From: Bacteroidota bacterium
GTDB taxonomy: Bacteria; Bacteroidota; Bacteroidia; AKYH767-A; OLB10
Direction of reading: 5' to 3'
Assembly: GCA_016714005.1 (NCBI GenBank)
Contig: JADJOA010000003.1
Location: forward strand, 62,001 to 126,000
Length of the DNA stretch: 64,000 nucleotides
The notes under the pieces were generated by a model, which was given only the letters and a program-made list of their open reading frames with translations, was not told the origin of the DNA and did not search any database. The position numbers were made by a program, and so were the translations under genes. This document shows positions 17,077 through 25,194 of this stretch, one piece after another (position 1 is the stretch's first letter; each line of letters starts with the position of its first letter).

Positions 17077-17946
17077 TTAAACATAAAATTGTGTGGAAGA
17101 ACATTCCGTTTCAATTAAATCAGTAGAAAAAACCTGCTCTGTTCCTAACGGTGAAGGCAATATTATTTTTGAAAAAATATCTGATGCCAGTTCATCAATT
17201 AAATTAGCCTTATCGTTTTCAGTTAATATACAAAGGCAAAATTCAAGTGCATCATCTTTATAATAAAAAGGGACATGCAAATATTCAGTAAAGATGCCAC
17301 ATTTTGCTGCTACAAAACCGCCACGCCAGGTTAATGCTTCAAGTAACTTAGGCATTTGATTGGTTATGCAGCCTCCTTTATTAATGTCAAGATGGTTTAA
17401 CATGGCTTGGGAATCTGGTTTTGAGATAAGCCTGCCTTGAGCCAGTAAGCTAAAAAATAAATTGGTTGAAATAGCATTTACATTATGAGAAGCAAACTTG
17501 TTGAATGGTGAATCATGAAATTCTACTTGTCGGAATTTTTTAAGATTGTAGGTAATATCTCCATAGCTCCTTCTTACAGAAACTCCTCCCTTAATGGAAT
17601 TTAACAACCCGGAATCGAGCATGCAGCTTCCAATAAAATGTAAGCCGCAGAGTATAATAGGTGTTGACCCATTTTCATTGCCATGACTCAAATTATCAAA
17701 TATGGAAATTAACTGCGGTTTAAATACCAAATTTTTTTGTGCGTCAATATCAAATACTTCGGTTATCTTAGGAAGCTTGCTTTGTGCAAACCCTTTTCCA
17801 CTCCATGTTTTATAAATACTGTCCTGCAAATCACTAACAGTTTGTATTGATGTGTTTTGAAGAATTAAATTAAGATTTGCTTTTAATTGGTAGGCAGCAT
17901 ACAATCCGGCTATTTTAGAAGTGCTTGCTGCGTAGTAATTTTCCAA
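17077..17946 (-). CDS. Beta-lactamase-like serine hydrolase domain
   Basis: A 289-residue frame with only a TTG start; the frame is open upstream to about 18035 (LTIFKSPGLSASLFKPLYAG), overlapping the end of the S8 peptidase. ENYYAASTSKIAGLYAAYQL carries the S-x-x-K active-site motif of class A beta-lactamase/penicillin-binding folds. GGFVAAKCGIFTEY stands where the K-T-G motif and following strand would be, with Cys in place of Thr. There is no signal peptide. One extra base in the A6 run at 18028-18033 fuses it in frame to the S8 peptidase. Role unknown: a penicilloyl/D-Ala hydrolase, or an esterase of the same fold. Confidence 0.65.
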   Translation of the reverse strand: MENYYAASTSKIAGLYAAYQLKANLNLILQNTSIQTVSDLQDSIYKTWSGKGFAQSKLPKITEVFDIDAQKNLVFKPQLISIFDNLSHGNENGSTPIILCGLHFIGSCMLDSGLLNSIKGGVSVRRSYGDITYNLKKFRQVEFHDSPFNKFASHNVNAISTNLFFSLLAQGRLISKPDSQAMLNHLDINKGGCITNQMPKLLEALTWRGGFVAAKCGIFTEYLHVPFYYKDDALEFCLCILTENDKANLIDELASDIFSKIILPSPLGTEQVFSTDLIETECSSTQFYV

Positions 17947-18017
17947 ATCGTTATGTCCGGCATACAGCGGTTTAAATAAAGAAGCGCTTAAACCCGGGGA
18001 TTTAAAAATGGTAAGCG

Positions 18018-20129
18018 CTACAGAAAAATATTTTTTGCTGAATTATACTTTCTGGTATTGCTTATTAAATTGTTAAGCGTAAATTGCTCCAGAGGAGAGT
18101 ATGTTATAGCTGCCGAAGATGTATTGTAAAAAGTAGTGTCGTGAAATGATGGAACTAGCCTGTTAATTGCATTTTTTATTGTACCGGTAGCTGCATCCAA
18201 TTGTTCTAGAGAAACATTCTCAAAACTGGGCACAGGTCCAGAATCCATCATTTCTAAAAATGGTATCGTATTATCCTGATTATGCTTTTGACATGAACAA
18301 GTGTGTGATGTCGGCAATTGAAGTTGTGGAGTTGATTTTAAATTCAACTTTAAGCTTTCTTTATTATCACCGCTTGAGTTGCTATTTACAATGGCAAGTC
18401 GTAATATTTCGTTTGCTTTATTTATTGCATTTTGCTGATTAAGTAATCCATAACCAACCCGATGAAAATGTGGTGGTAGATTTACTTCAGTACATGATGA
18501 AAGCAAAATATCTCTGATTACAAAAAAAGGTTGAGGGCGCTGACCAAACTTGGATAAAATGAGAGCCACAGTACCTGCTACCCTTGGAGATGCCATACTT
18601 GTTCCACTCATTAAAGTTACTGCATTACTTCCGGTATTTGATCCTCTTGGAGAAGATTTGCTTGATGAAATCTGATGCCCGGGTGCAATTAATAAAGGTC
18701 TTATTCTTCCATCAATTGTGGGACCACTGCTACTGAATGTTGTTAATGCGAATGGCTGCACACGGCTATTATACGCTCCAGTAACAATGGTGTTATATCC
18801 GTTACAAATAGTATTAGTTGTTGCTAATGTTGAATTGGATGTTAAAAGAAATCTTGACTGACAAGTATCACAGGCATTATCCCTTTCAATCCATGCATCA
18901 AAACGTCCATCCAAAAGTTTAACAGGAGTTATCAAAAGTTTCCATTCGCCTGGAGGGGCGTTGGTATACAAAAAAATTTCAAAATGGTTTTTTCCATTAT
19001 TAGGTTCATTAGAGCGATGATACATCCTTCCAATAACAGTGTTATTCAAAATAACTTCTCTGCTGGAATTTATTATGCATTCAGCCGTAACATTACCTGG
19101 AGTAACAATTTTAAAAACAAATTTATCTTTAGAATTATACCATACCTCCAATTCGTTTTGGGTGGTGTCAGCCCTGTCAATATAAAAATCTATCTGATGG
19201 GTGGTTAATGGTTTAATAAAACCACCTGCATGTATGTTATCATTAAAATAGTTACCCGCACTCTGGCAAATGGCAAAATTGCGAGATGGGTCAAGCATAT
19301 TGTCCATTGCTTGTTCAACTAAAGTAGTACCATCATGTGGTCCGCCATGTTTACCAACGCTTAGGTTAATAACGCACGGTCTGTCACCTGCTGTTCTTTT
19401 AACAAAATCCAAGGCCTCCAATAGCCGTACCGAATCTCCAAGATTATAATTGCCTGCAGTGTCAATAGTGGCAAGGTGAACAAAAATAATTTTTGCATTA
19501 GGGCAAACTCCTTGCGTACCTGACCTTCCGTTGGCAGCCGCAATTCCAATTACATGAGTACCATGTGCACCATGTCCATTATCGGCTATTGAAGGATGAT
19601 ACTGAAGCATATGATATGGTTGTGCAGTAGATATAGCCCGATTGATATCCGCATGGGAATGCACTGAACCGTAATTATACGGCTGAGGAATTTTTCCGCT
19701 TATAGATTTTGATTGATCCCAAAGTGCTATAATGCGAGATGTACCATCAGGATTAATAAAATCATGATGAGCAAAATCGCAACCCCAGTCAAGTATTCCT
19801 ATAATAACTTCCGATGATTCGGTTACCGAATCTGAAGCATCAAAACTCATGTAATTATTTTCAGGCACTTCAGTAAAATCCTGAAATTGATCTGGTAGAA
19901 AGTGAGAATGGGAAAAAACCCTTGCTGCTTTAAAGCTGCGTACATTGGGGTGGTTATAAACTTGATTTACCAGCCCCCGTTGAACCCTGCAGGTAAAAAT
20001 ATCTCCAAATCTTGCCACTACATTAATTCCAGCCGGAATCTGATCAGGGGTTTTTAACCTGACCATGGCTTCAATAAATTCGTTGGCATTTAAGGTGGGA
20101 AGTATTTCTTCCTGCAGGGCGGGATCCAT
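18018..20129 (-). CDS. Subtilisin-family (S8) serine peptidase without signal peptide
   Basis: ATG at 20129 (DPALQEEILPTL); 703 residues. Residues 15-70 resemble an I9-type inhibitory propeptide. The catalytic triad is complete: Asp 114 (GILDWGC), His 189 (HGTHVIG) and Ser 501 (SGTSMASP), with oxyanion Asn 283 (SAGN). A ~150-residue insertion between Asn and Ser (about 285-440) probably forms a beta-sandwich, as in larger S8 enzymes. Residues 570-703 form a tail with a CSCQKH motif. Lack of a signal peptide means it either acts inside the cell, for example maturing neighbours, or is exported by a non-Sec route. The end overlaps the serine-hydrolase frame in -1. Confidence 0.88.
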   Translation of the reverse strand: MDPALQEEILPTLNANEFIEAMVRLKTPDQIPAGINVVARFGDIFTCRVQRGLVNQVYNHPNVRSFKAARVFSHSHFLPDQFQDFTEVPENNYMSFDASDSVTESSEVIIGILDWGCDFAHHDFINPDGTSRIIALWDQSKSISGKIPQPYNYGSVHSHADINRAISTAQPYHMLQYHPSIADNGHGAHGTHVIGIAAANGRSGTQGVCPNAKIIFVHLATIDTAGNYNLGDSVRLLEALDFVKRTAGDRPCVINLSVGKHGGPHDGTTLVEQAMDNMLDPSRNFAICQSAGNYFNDNIHAGGFIKPLTTHQIDFYIDRADTTQNELEVWYNSKDKFVFKIVTPGNVTAECIINSSREVILNNTVIGRMYHRSNEPNNGKNHFEIFLYTNAPPGEWKLLITPVKLLDGRFDAWIERDNACDTCQSRFLLTSNSTLATTNTICNGYNTIVTGAYNSRVQPFALTTFSSSGPTIDGRIRPLLIAPGHQISSSKSSPRGSNTGSNAVTLMSGTSMASPRVAGTVALILSKFGQRPQPFFVIRDILLSSCTEVNLPPHFHRVGYGLLNQQNAINKANEILRLAIVNSNSSGDNKESLKLNLKSTPQLQLPTSHTCSCQKHNQDNTIPFLEMMDSGPVPSFENVSLEQLDAATGTIKNAINRLVPSFHDTTFYNTSSAAITYSPLEQFTLNNLISNTRKYNSAKNIFL

Positions 20130-20244
20130 ATTTCTTTAAACCATTAATTAAATTTTACTTGAGTTGTAATTGAATATGATGAGTTGAATCATAAATTCAG
20201 TGATTTTGTTTTGCAATTCACCTTTTTCAAAAATAGCCATCTCT

Positions 20245-20487
20245 TTAAGTGGGAGTGGGAGTTGGAGTAGGTTTTAGTTGTGCAATTAGATTCTTATTTT
20301 GATTCTCCAAATCAAGTTTTGCTTTCTCAGCTTTTAAAATCATTAATGGAGACATGATACTAACAGGATTTTTAAAATCAGTAAGCGCACCCATAAATGC
20401 TATGCGGCTTTTTGCCGATCCGGTAATTCCTCTTTTTTTTGCCTGCCTGTCAAATAACAGGTAGGACATCCAATTGAGTTGTGGCAT
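20245..20487 (-). CDS. Small protein with coiled coil and Pro-Thr tail
   Basis: An 80-residue complete frame with an ATG start at 20487. Residues 15-30 are basic (DRQAKKRGITGSAKSR); residues 45-72 form a short amphipathic helix (ILKAEKAKLDLENQNKNLIA); the end is a perfect KPTPTPTPT tail. I do not recognise it. It lies between the Met-rich coiled-coil protein and the S8 peptidase in one direction and is probably co-transcribed. Confidence 0.6.
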   Translation of the reverse strand: MPQLNWMSYLLFDRQAKKRGITGSAKSRIAFMGALTDFKNPVSIMSPLMILKAEKAKLDLENQNKNLIAQLKPTPTPTPT

Positions 20488-20526
20488 ATTGTTATAATTT
20501 TTATTGGTTATACAAATAGTTAATTA

Positions 20527-21345
20527 TTATTCCATTGCTTTAATCATAAGCATCATCATAAGCGGGTTATTCATCATGTCATTATTTCCTGCATCTGATG
20601 AACCACCCATTCCACCCATTGCCATCATCATCATTAGCATACTGTTATCATCTTTCATTTCTGTATTTAAAACAGGAACAGCAACTTTTGCTTCAGGAGC
20701 GCTTTCGAAAGTGAGTTTATCAATTTGGTTAGGCATCATCATAGACATCATCATTTGCATTTGCGCCTGCTGCTTGGTGTCTTTAAGTTCTTTGCCAAGT
20801 TTATCTACCGCTTTTCCTATTTTACCTATATAGGTGTTTTGCGTTTTAGTTGCGGTGGAATGTTTTTTATCTATATCATCCACCTCTTTGGTAAGCTTTT
20901 TAAGCGCCTGGGCATTTACATTGTTTGCATCAGCTACAGCTTTAATTTCGTTGTTAACCTTGCTTATTGCACCTCTGATAATATCTACATCAGCTTTAGT
21001 GGCAATATTAGCCGGCAACCTAAAGGGTAATTGCTTACCTGTGCTGGTGTTAATAGTGCCGGATAAATTTGAACTTCCAGCAATTCCTGCAGTACTTGCG
21101 GGAGTGGGGTTAACACCCAAAATAGTTCCTACACCTCGTGCCACTCTTGATGCTGTGTTTGCTGCAGTTTGAATTCCGCCTCCAACAATATTGTTTACAG
21201 CTTTAATTCCTGCATTAACTACTGGTAAAAGTTCATCAATAAACTCTGCATCATCCGAACCGTAGTTGTCATTGTCATTAGTTGAGTTGTAGAGGATTTC
21301 AATTTCATCTTCCAACTCCTGATTAAGATTTTGATAATTTGCCAT
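20527..21345 (-). CDS. Unknown protein: acidic N-terminus, Gly/Ala helix, coiled coil, Met-rich tail
   Basis: A 272-residue complete frame with an ATG at 21345. Four parts are visible. Residues 1-40 are acidic (NQELEDEIEILYNSTNDND). Residues 40-75 form a Gly/Ala/Val helix (LLPVVNAGIKAVNNIVGGGI) that could insert in or associate with a membrane. Residues 118-190 are a coiled coil (KVNNEIKAVADANNVNAQAL). The end is extremely Met-rich (MQMMMSMMMPNQ, MLMMMMAMGGMGG, MMNNPLMMMLMIKAME). No family is recognised. Genes on both sides are co-directional with 25-40 base gaps. Confidence 0.65.
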   Translation of the reverse strand: MANYQNLNQELEDEIEILYNSTNDNDNYGSDDAEFIDELLPVVNAGIKAVNNIVGGGIQTAANTASRVARGVGTILGVNPTPASTAGIAGSSNLSGTINTSTGKQLPFRLPANIATKADVDIIRGAISKVNNEIKAVADANNVNAQALKKLTKEVDDIDKKHSTATKTQNTYIGKIGKAVDKLGKELKDTKQQAQMQMMMSMMMPNQIDKLTFESAPEAKVAVPVLNTEMKDDNSMLMMMMAMGGMGGSSDAGNNDMMNNPLMMMLMIKAME

Positions 21346-21386
21346 TGTGTTTTTGTTTTAATTGTTAATTGATTTATTAGTTTAAT

Positions 21387-21857
21387 TTATGAATTAGCGG
21401 GTGGTGGCTGATTTTTATTTTGAGGGTTTTCTATCCTGAATTCCTTTAAAGGATCTTCTGGAATATTTTCAGACAATTTTTGAATTAGAGGATATACAAA
21501 TGTGTTGAATGCTTCTTCGTTCAACGGTTTGGTGCCAGGTTTACCTGAGCCGTAACAGTTATCACAAAAAGGATTTAGTCCATAGCAGTTGCATGCTCCT
21601 AATGCTGATGCAATCGTTGCCTGCAAGTCAAGCATTTCATGAAGTCTTCCGTTCAATTGAATAACATCCTCTCTCAATCCTTTTATTTTTTCTAAACATT
21701 GTTTTACATCATTAATTGCTTTTTCTTTTGTAATTGCAGGAAACCTGCTTGCATTTTTTGCCTTTTGTTTTTGCTGCTCAATCATCATTTGCAGCACATT
21801 TTTCATTTCAGGGTTTTTTATCTGACCCAAAAGATTCGACAGGTAATCATTTTCCAT
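21387..21857 (-). CDS. Unknown protein with a four-Cys zinc-ribbon-like cluster
   Basis: I start at the ATG at 21857 (ENDYLSNLLGQ); one codon upstream a GTG is possible. About 156 residues. Residues 10-85 are helical and probably coiled coil. Residues 88-108 hold GACNCYGLNPFCDNCYGSG: C-x-C-x6-C-x2-C followed by G-x-G-x-x-G, a likely zinc knuckle resembling DnaJ-type repeats. The tail is Pro/Asn-rich (ENPQNKNQPPPANS). No signal peptide. Not a family I can name. Part of the co-directional block upstream of the S8 peptidase. Confidence 0.65.
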   Translation of the reverse strand: MENDYLSNLLGQIKNPEMKNVLQMMIEQQKQKAKNASRFPAITKEKAINDVKQCLEKIKGLREDVIQLNGRLHEMLDLQATIASALGACNCYGLNPFCDNCYGSGKPGTKPLNEEAFNTFVYPLIQKLSENIPEDPLKEFRIENPQNKNQPPPANS

Positions 21858-21872
21858 CACATTGTAATAAGT

Positions 21873-22319
21873 TTAACTGAACATTCTTGCCACTTCAATA
21901 GCTTCTTGAAAGTATTCCCCACCCATAGGTGCATTGCTTAATGGTACAACCGTTGAACCTGGCATTGATGCAACTATAGGTGTGGGTGCAGAAACCGCAT
22001 TAGCAGCATTGCCAGAAAGAGTGGAAATTGAATTGAGTACTGTTTGTGCCGGAACATTATTTCCCGATGGGGTTACAACAGAATTTTGTGCAAGGCCGGA
22101 AGCCAAATTGCTAAGCAAATTCATAACCTGAGGGTTTTGCAACATTGACAACAAACTGTTTAACGTATTATTTACAGACGGATTTATTCCAGAATTATAT
22201 GCGTGTTGTAACTGCCTTTGAGTTGTTTGCCGTGGTGTGACACGGGCTGCGAGACCATCCAGAACTGGTGTTCTCGTTGAAGTAGCACCTCTACTACCTC
22301 CTCCTGCTAACCCAGACAC
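21873..22319 (-). CDS. Unknown Gly/Ala/Ser-rich protein, C-terminal fragment
   Basis: The apparent GTG start at 22319 is internal. The same frame is clearly coding upstream to about 22425, reading SLPILSQVLPQVLPHILPAA and IGLLPQAASALGNIVSGLAG. It continues the protein starting at 22600 after a one-base slip. The rest is Asn/Ser/Val-rich with low complexity (NTLNSLLSMLQNPQVMNLLS; PSGNNVPAQTVLNSISTLSG). The ending GGEYFQEAIEVARMFS is amphipathic. No enzymatic motif. Confidence 0.6.
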   Translation of the reverse strand: MSGLAGGGSRGATSTRTPVLDGLAARVTPRQTTQRQLQHAYNSGINPSVNNTLNSLLSMLQNPQVMNLLSNLASGLAQNSVVTPSGNNVPAQTVLNSISTLSGNAANAVSAPTPIVASMPGSTVVPLSNAPMGGEYFQEAIEVARMFS

Positions 22320-22327
22320 AATGTTTC

Positions 22328-22600
22328 CTAAAGCACTTGCCGCCTGAGGCAGTAGGCCAATTGCGGCCGGTAAAATGTGAGGTAATACTTGCGGAAGAAC
22401 TTGAGATAGAATGGGTAAAGAGCCTGAATAAATTCCGGAGATTGATCATCGTACTGAGACTCTACATAACCATTAAGCTGGTTTATAGATTCAATTTGAT
22501 AAGGGGAAAGATTAAAACTTGTTTCCTCAAGTTCACTTTCGTGTATTGCAAACGTGTTTTCTAAATCATAAAAGCTGATAGATTCGTCTAATGTGTCCAT
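22328..22600 (-). CDS. Unknown acidic protein, N-terminal fragment
   Basis: ATG at 22600. The first ~60 residues are strongly acidic and aromatic (LDESISFYDLENTFAIHESE). After PEFIQ this frame turns into out-of-phase translation, while another frame gives the proline-punctuated hydrophobic helix described at 21873-22319. The rebuilt protein is about 242 residues: acidic head, hydrophobic/Gly-Ala helix, low-complexity tail. The same order of parts occurs in the protein at 20527-21345, so the two may be distant paralogues. A promoter-like sequence precedes it at 22623-22654. Confidence 0.6.
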   Translation of the reverse strand: MDTLDESISFYDLENTFAIHESELEETSFNLSPYQIESINQLNGYVESQYDDQSPEFIQALYPFYLKFFRKYYLTFYRPQLAYCLRRQVL

Positions 22601-22622
22601 TTCTTTAGTATTAAGTTTGAGG

Positions 22623-22654
22623 CAAAACTATATTCACTCTAAAGTCTGGTCAAT
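22623..22654 (-). promoter_or_regulatory. Probable Bacteroidetes promoter of the effector block
   Basis: On the minus strand ATTG (22651-22654) lies 20 bases before TAGTTTTG (22623-22630). This is close to the Bacteroidetes consensus TTTG-N19-TAnnTTTG: a perfect -7 box, one mismatch in -33, spacing off by one. The start codon at 22600 is 22 bases on. The short inverted repeat CCCT-TT-AGGG just upstream (about 22656-22665) could be an operator or the end of the regulator gene. Confidence 0.5.
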
Positions 22655-22673
22655 CACCCTAAAGGGGGAATTT

Positions 22674-23123
22674 TTAAAAGATTTGGTTAGCCATAAAATT
22701 TGCTAATGAAGCAGAATTTCTCACACCTGTTTTCTCTAATATATTCTTACGATGAGACTTTACTGTCTCACTGCTTATAAAAAGTTGCTCTGCCATTTCC
22801 TTATTTGTATACCCCTTTAAAATCAAACCTAATATTTCCTTTTCACGCCTTGTAAGAATTTCGGATTGAGCAGTATTTTCTCCCGATAACTTATCATTAT
22901 ACGACTTAAGTTTTGAAGAAATTTCAAGAAGAGATTTATCCTGGCCTTCAATTTTTACTTTCAAGTCTACTTCTATAGAAAAGCCAGAAAAAGAAGATAA
23001 AAGATATTTTAGTATCGCAACTTGCCCTTGTTCACTTTGATTAACAGAATTTCCATTCAAAATAATTTTTTCAGAATCATTTTGTGATGCATCAACAACA
23101 GAAATGGATATCCGCTTTATCAT
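22674..23123 (-). CDS. LuxR-type transcriptional regulator without receiver domain
   Basis: A complete 149-residue frame with an ATG start at 23123. Residues 85-145 are a classic LuxR/GerE helix-turn-helix: LTRREKEILGLILKGYTNKE, then ETVKSHRKNILEKTG. The first 80 residues do not form a response-regulator receiver (no phospho-acceptor Asp in a beta-strand context), so the activating signal is unknown. It directly precedes the small-protein/effector block in the same direction with a promoter-like sequence between them, which makes it the likely local regulator. Confidence 0.8.
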   Translation of the reverse strand: MIKRISISVVDASQNDSEKIILNGNSVNQSEQGQVAILKYLLSSFSGFSIEVDLKVKIEGQDKSLLEISSKLKSYNDKLSGENTAQSEILTRREKEILGLILKGYTNKEMAEQLFISSETVKSHRKNILEKTGVRNSASLANFMANQIF

Positions 23124-23950
23124 TTATATCTTCTTCAATTCTGATCACTAGGCCATAGGCCAATAGTATACTTTGAACCAAACAAACTACTACTATACAT
23201 CGGATGAGGAACGATTGGAGCAATAAAACATTAGACATTTGCAGAAAAAAACACGAACGAAATTTCAGGCAGGTTTTAGCGTGCCTTTTTTCTACTTATG
23301 AATAACAGGTTAAGGTTTGCTTTTATCACTTTATAGTTCTCATGCACAATATGTCGACAAACCTAAATAACAAAAAAATATTTCATTAGTACTTTTACTC
23401 AATTTAGTTGTTGAGTATTTGACGCAAATCATTAGGTATTTCTACTCAATTTTTGGTAATGTAAAAAACAACAAAAACTCACGAAATGCCTGTTTAGCAA
23501 CGATTTCATCCGACTTTTAAAAAAAACCAAATGTCCTACTAATCGCTCTGCGTAAATTTTTCAGGTTTGCGTAAAAGGCCATTAAAGGTTTTAAAACCGT
23601 TTTAAAATTTATTCAACTATACAGTTTTTAGTGTGTGTTTTTTTGCAGCACCTATAATTGTGCAGTTGACTACCCCTGTGATCATGCACTACTGCTATGA
23701 GTACAATGAATAATAGTAAAGAAGTATTACAAATTTAAGTACAGTCGCTAAATTGCTAAAGAATGAAGTCTGATTCAATGCAGGTTTTTCAAATCTATAG
23801 ATATTGATAAAAACAAACTTAAAATTCTATCAGAAAATAATTTCTGTATATAATGAAGCAAGTACAAGAAAAAAATCAAAGAAAATTGCGATAATCTAAA
23901 AACAACAGTTTGTGCCCCATAAATTGAATCATTCAAATAATAAAGTAACT
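23124..23950. other. AT-rich intergenic region
   Basis: About 825 bases with no solid gene. It separates the effector block from the next minus-strand gene. A plus-strand stretch at 23697-23922 reads as short plausible peptide segments (STVAKLLKNEV; SIDIDKNKLKILSENNF) but needs at least two frame corrections, so I do not call a gene. The part next to 23123 should hold the regulator's promoter; I find no clean -33/-7 pair. Confidence 0.5.
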
Positions 23951-24670
23951 CTAAATCCCAATCCTCTCCTTTAAATGTTGCAATGCCTCATTCATTTTAA
24001 AATCTCTTGGCGTAACGGCTTTGTATTTTAATTTATCACCTTCATTGTAAAATACATAATAAAACATAAAGGAATCTTTTGCATCTGTTTTATCAAATCG
24101 TGTGCGGCCCCACTTGGTATTAAAAAAGTAAAGCGTATCGGGGTGTGGTTGCTGTAAAAAATAATTTCCATCAGCAAACCATTTTACTGTTTCAATTTCT
24201 GAACTTTTAAATTTGTTGAGTAAATTTAGATTGCGCTCAAATTTTGTCCAAACTATGGGGGTAGCAGGTTTTAAGAAAGAATACTCGGCAGTATAAAGTG
24301 CACTATCATTGGTTGCAATAGCGCTCCATAGTATAGAGTTTAAAATAGTAGGAGTAGAATTTAACTCGGTGTAAGAAATATTATCTGCCGCTAATTGTTC
24401 CCTGAACAATTGGTGCGCTTTAATCTTTAAAACAAAAGTTAAAAGCATATAAGCACTGCTAATAAAAATAGATGCGTAAACAATCTTTTCTCGCACTACA
24501 TTATTACGCTTGAAGAACATTGCAATAATTAGTAGAAGCATAAATGGCAACGTATATAGTGGATCAATTACTGATATATTGTTAAACCCAACCTGATAAT
24601 TAGTAAATGGCAAAAACAAACGCGTGCCATAGGTGGTGCAACAATCCAAAAGCGCATGAGTAAAAACCAA
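23951..24670 (-). CDS. YdjM/DUF457-like membrane-bound predicted metal-dependent hydrolase, main fragment
   Basis: The frame begins inside the protein (THALLDCCTTYGTRLFLPF). The natural start lies at 24963. Three frame changes separate them. This part holds the second conserved H (S-H/T-H-ALLD), helices around PLYTLPFMLLLIIAMFF and IVYASIFISSAYMLLTFVL, and a soluble C-terminal domain of ~120 residues with aromatic patches. The family is annotated as metal-dependent hydrolases of the inner membrane, with no firmly known substrate. Confidence 0.75.
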   Translation of the reverse strand: MVFTHALLDCCTTYGTRLFLPFTNYQVGFNNISVIDPLYTLPFMLLLIIAMFFKRNNVVREKIVYASIFISSAYMLLTFVLKIKAHQLFREQLAADNISYTELNSTPTILNSILWSAIATNDSALYTAEYSFLKPATPIVWTKFERNLNLLNKFKSSEIETVKWFADGNYFLQQPHPDTLYFFNTKWGRTRFDKTDAKDSFMFYYVFYNEGDKLKYKAVTPRDFKMNEALQHLKERIGI

Positions 24671-24963
24671 GATACCAGAACAGGTACCATCGTTTAAATG
24701 TGATGCCCTCTACTCTACTCCACCTGTGGCTCAACCATGCAAATGGCAACGCCAACAGCAGATGAAAAAACATACTATGGCTGTAAGCACGATGTGTTCG
24801 CAGCTGAACAATTGGATCATCATTTATCGAGGTAAAACAACATCTAAATCAGGTATAGTACCGGCAATGGCTCCAAGCAGTAAAGCTTTAGTACCAATTT
24901 TTTTTACCAAGAATAAACCTCGCCTACGGCGGCACCAAGTACAATTTGCGTTAATGAATCCAT
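24671..24963 (-). CDS. YdjM/DUF457-like protein, N-terminal fragment with frameshifts
   Basis: ATG at 24963 opens MDSLTQIVLGAAVGEV, the hallmark N-terminus of this family. The next frame gives GTKALLLGAIAGTIPDLDVV, and another THRAYSHSMFFHLLLALPFA with the conserved H-R-x-x-S-H-S motif. Three single-base slips (near 24910, 24838 and 24678) must be repaired to read through into 24670-23951. The rebuilt length of about 338 residues fits the family. Confidence 0.7.
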
Positions 24964-25194
24964 GATTTTTAAAGCAAGGGCAAACGTAGGAAATTCAAAA
25001 TTGGATTTAAACACGTATTCTTAAAAGTTTGTGCTTATGCTAATAGTCTCCAACAAAATGGGTTTTAAAATGTAATCCAATAACAGCTTGGTTTACGAGT
25101 GTATTTCCAAGAAAACCTGCAAAGTTTTTCAAAATAAATATTGATTGAAAAACTTTGCTGGTTGTTTACAATAATTACACGATGTTGTGTGGTT

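Noticed and set aside
13186..23123. Type VI or contractile injection system
   Set aside because: No sheath, tube, spike, baseplate or AAA+ ATPase gene is visible in the block; only effector-like and small unknown proteins are present.
23697..23922. Possible small plus-strand gene of about 75 codons
   Set aside because: Needs at least two frame corrections and shows no family; listed only as a note in the intergenic entry.
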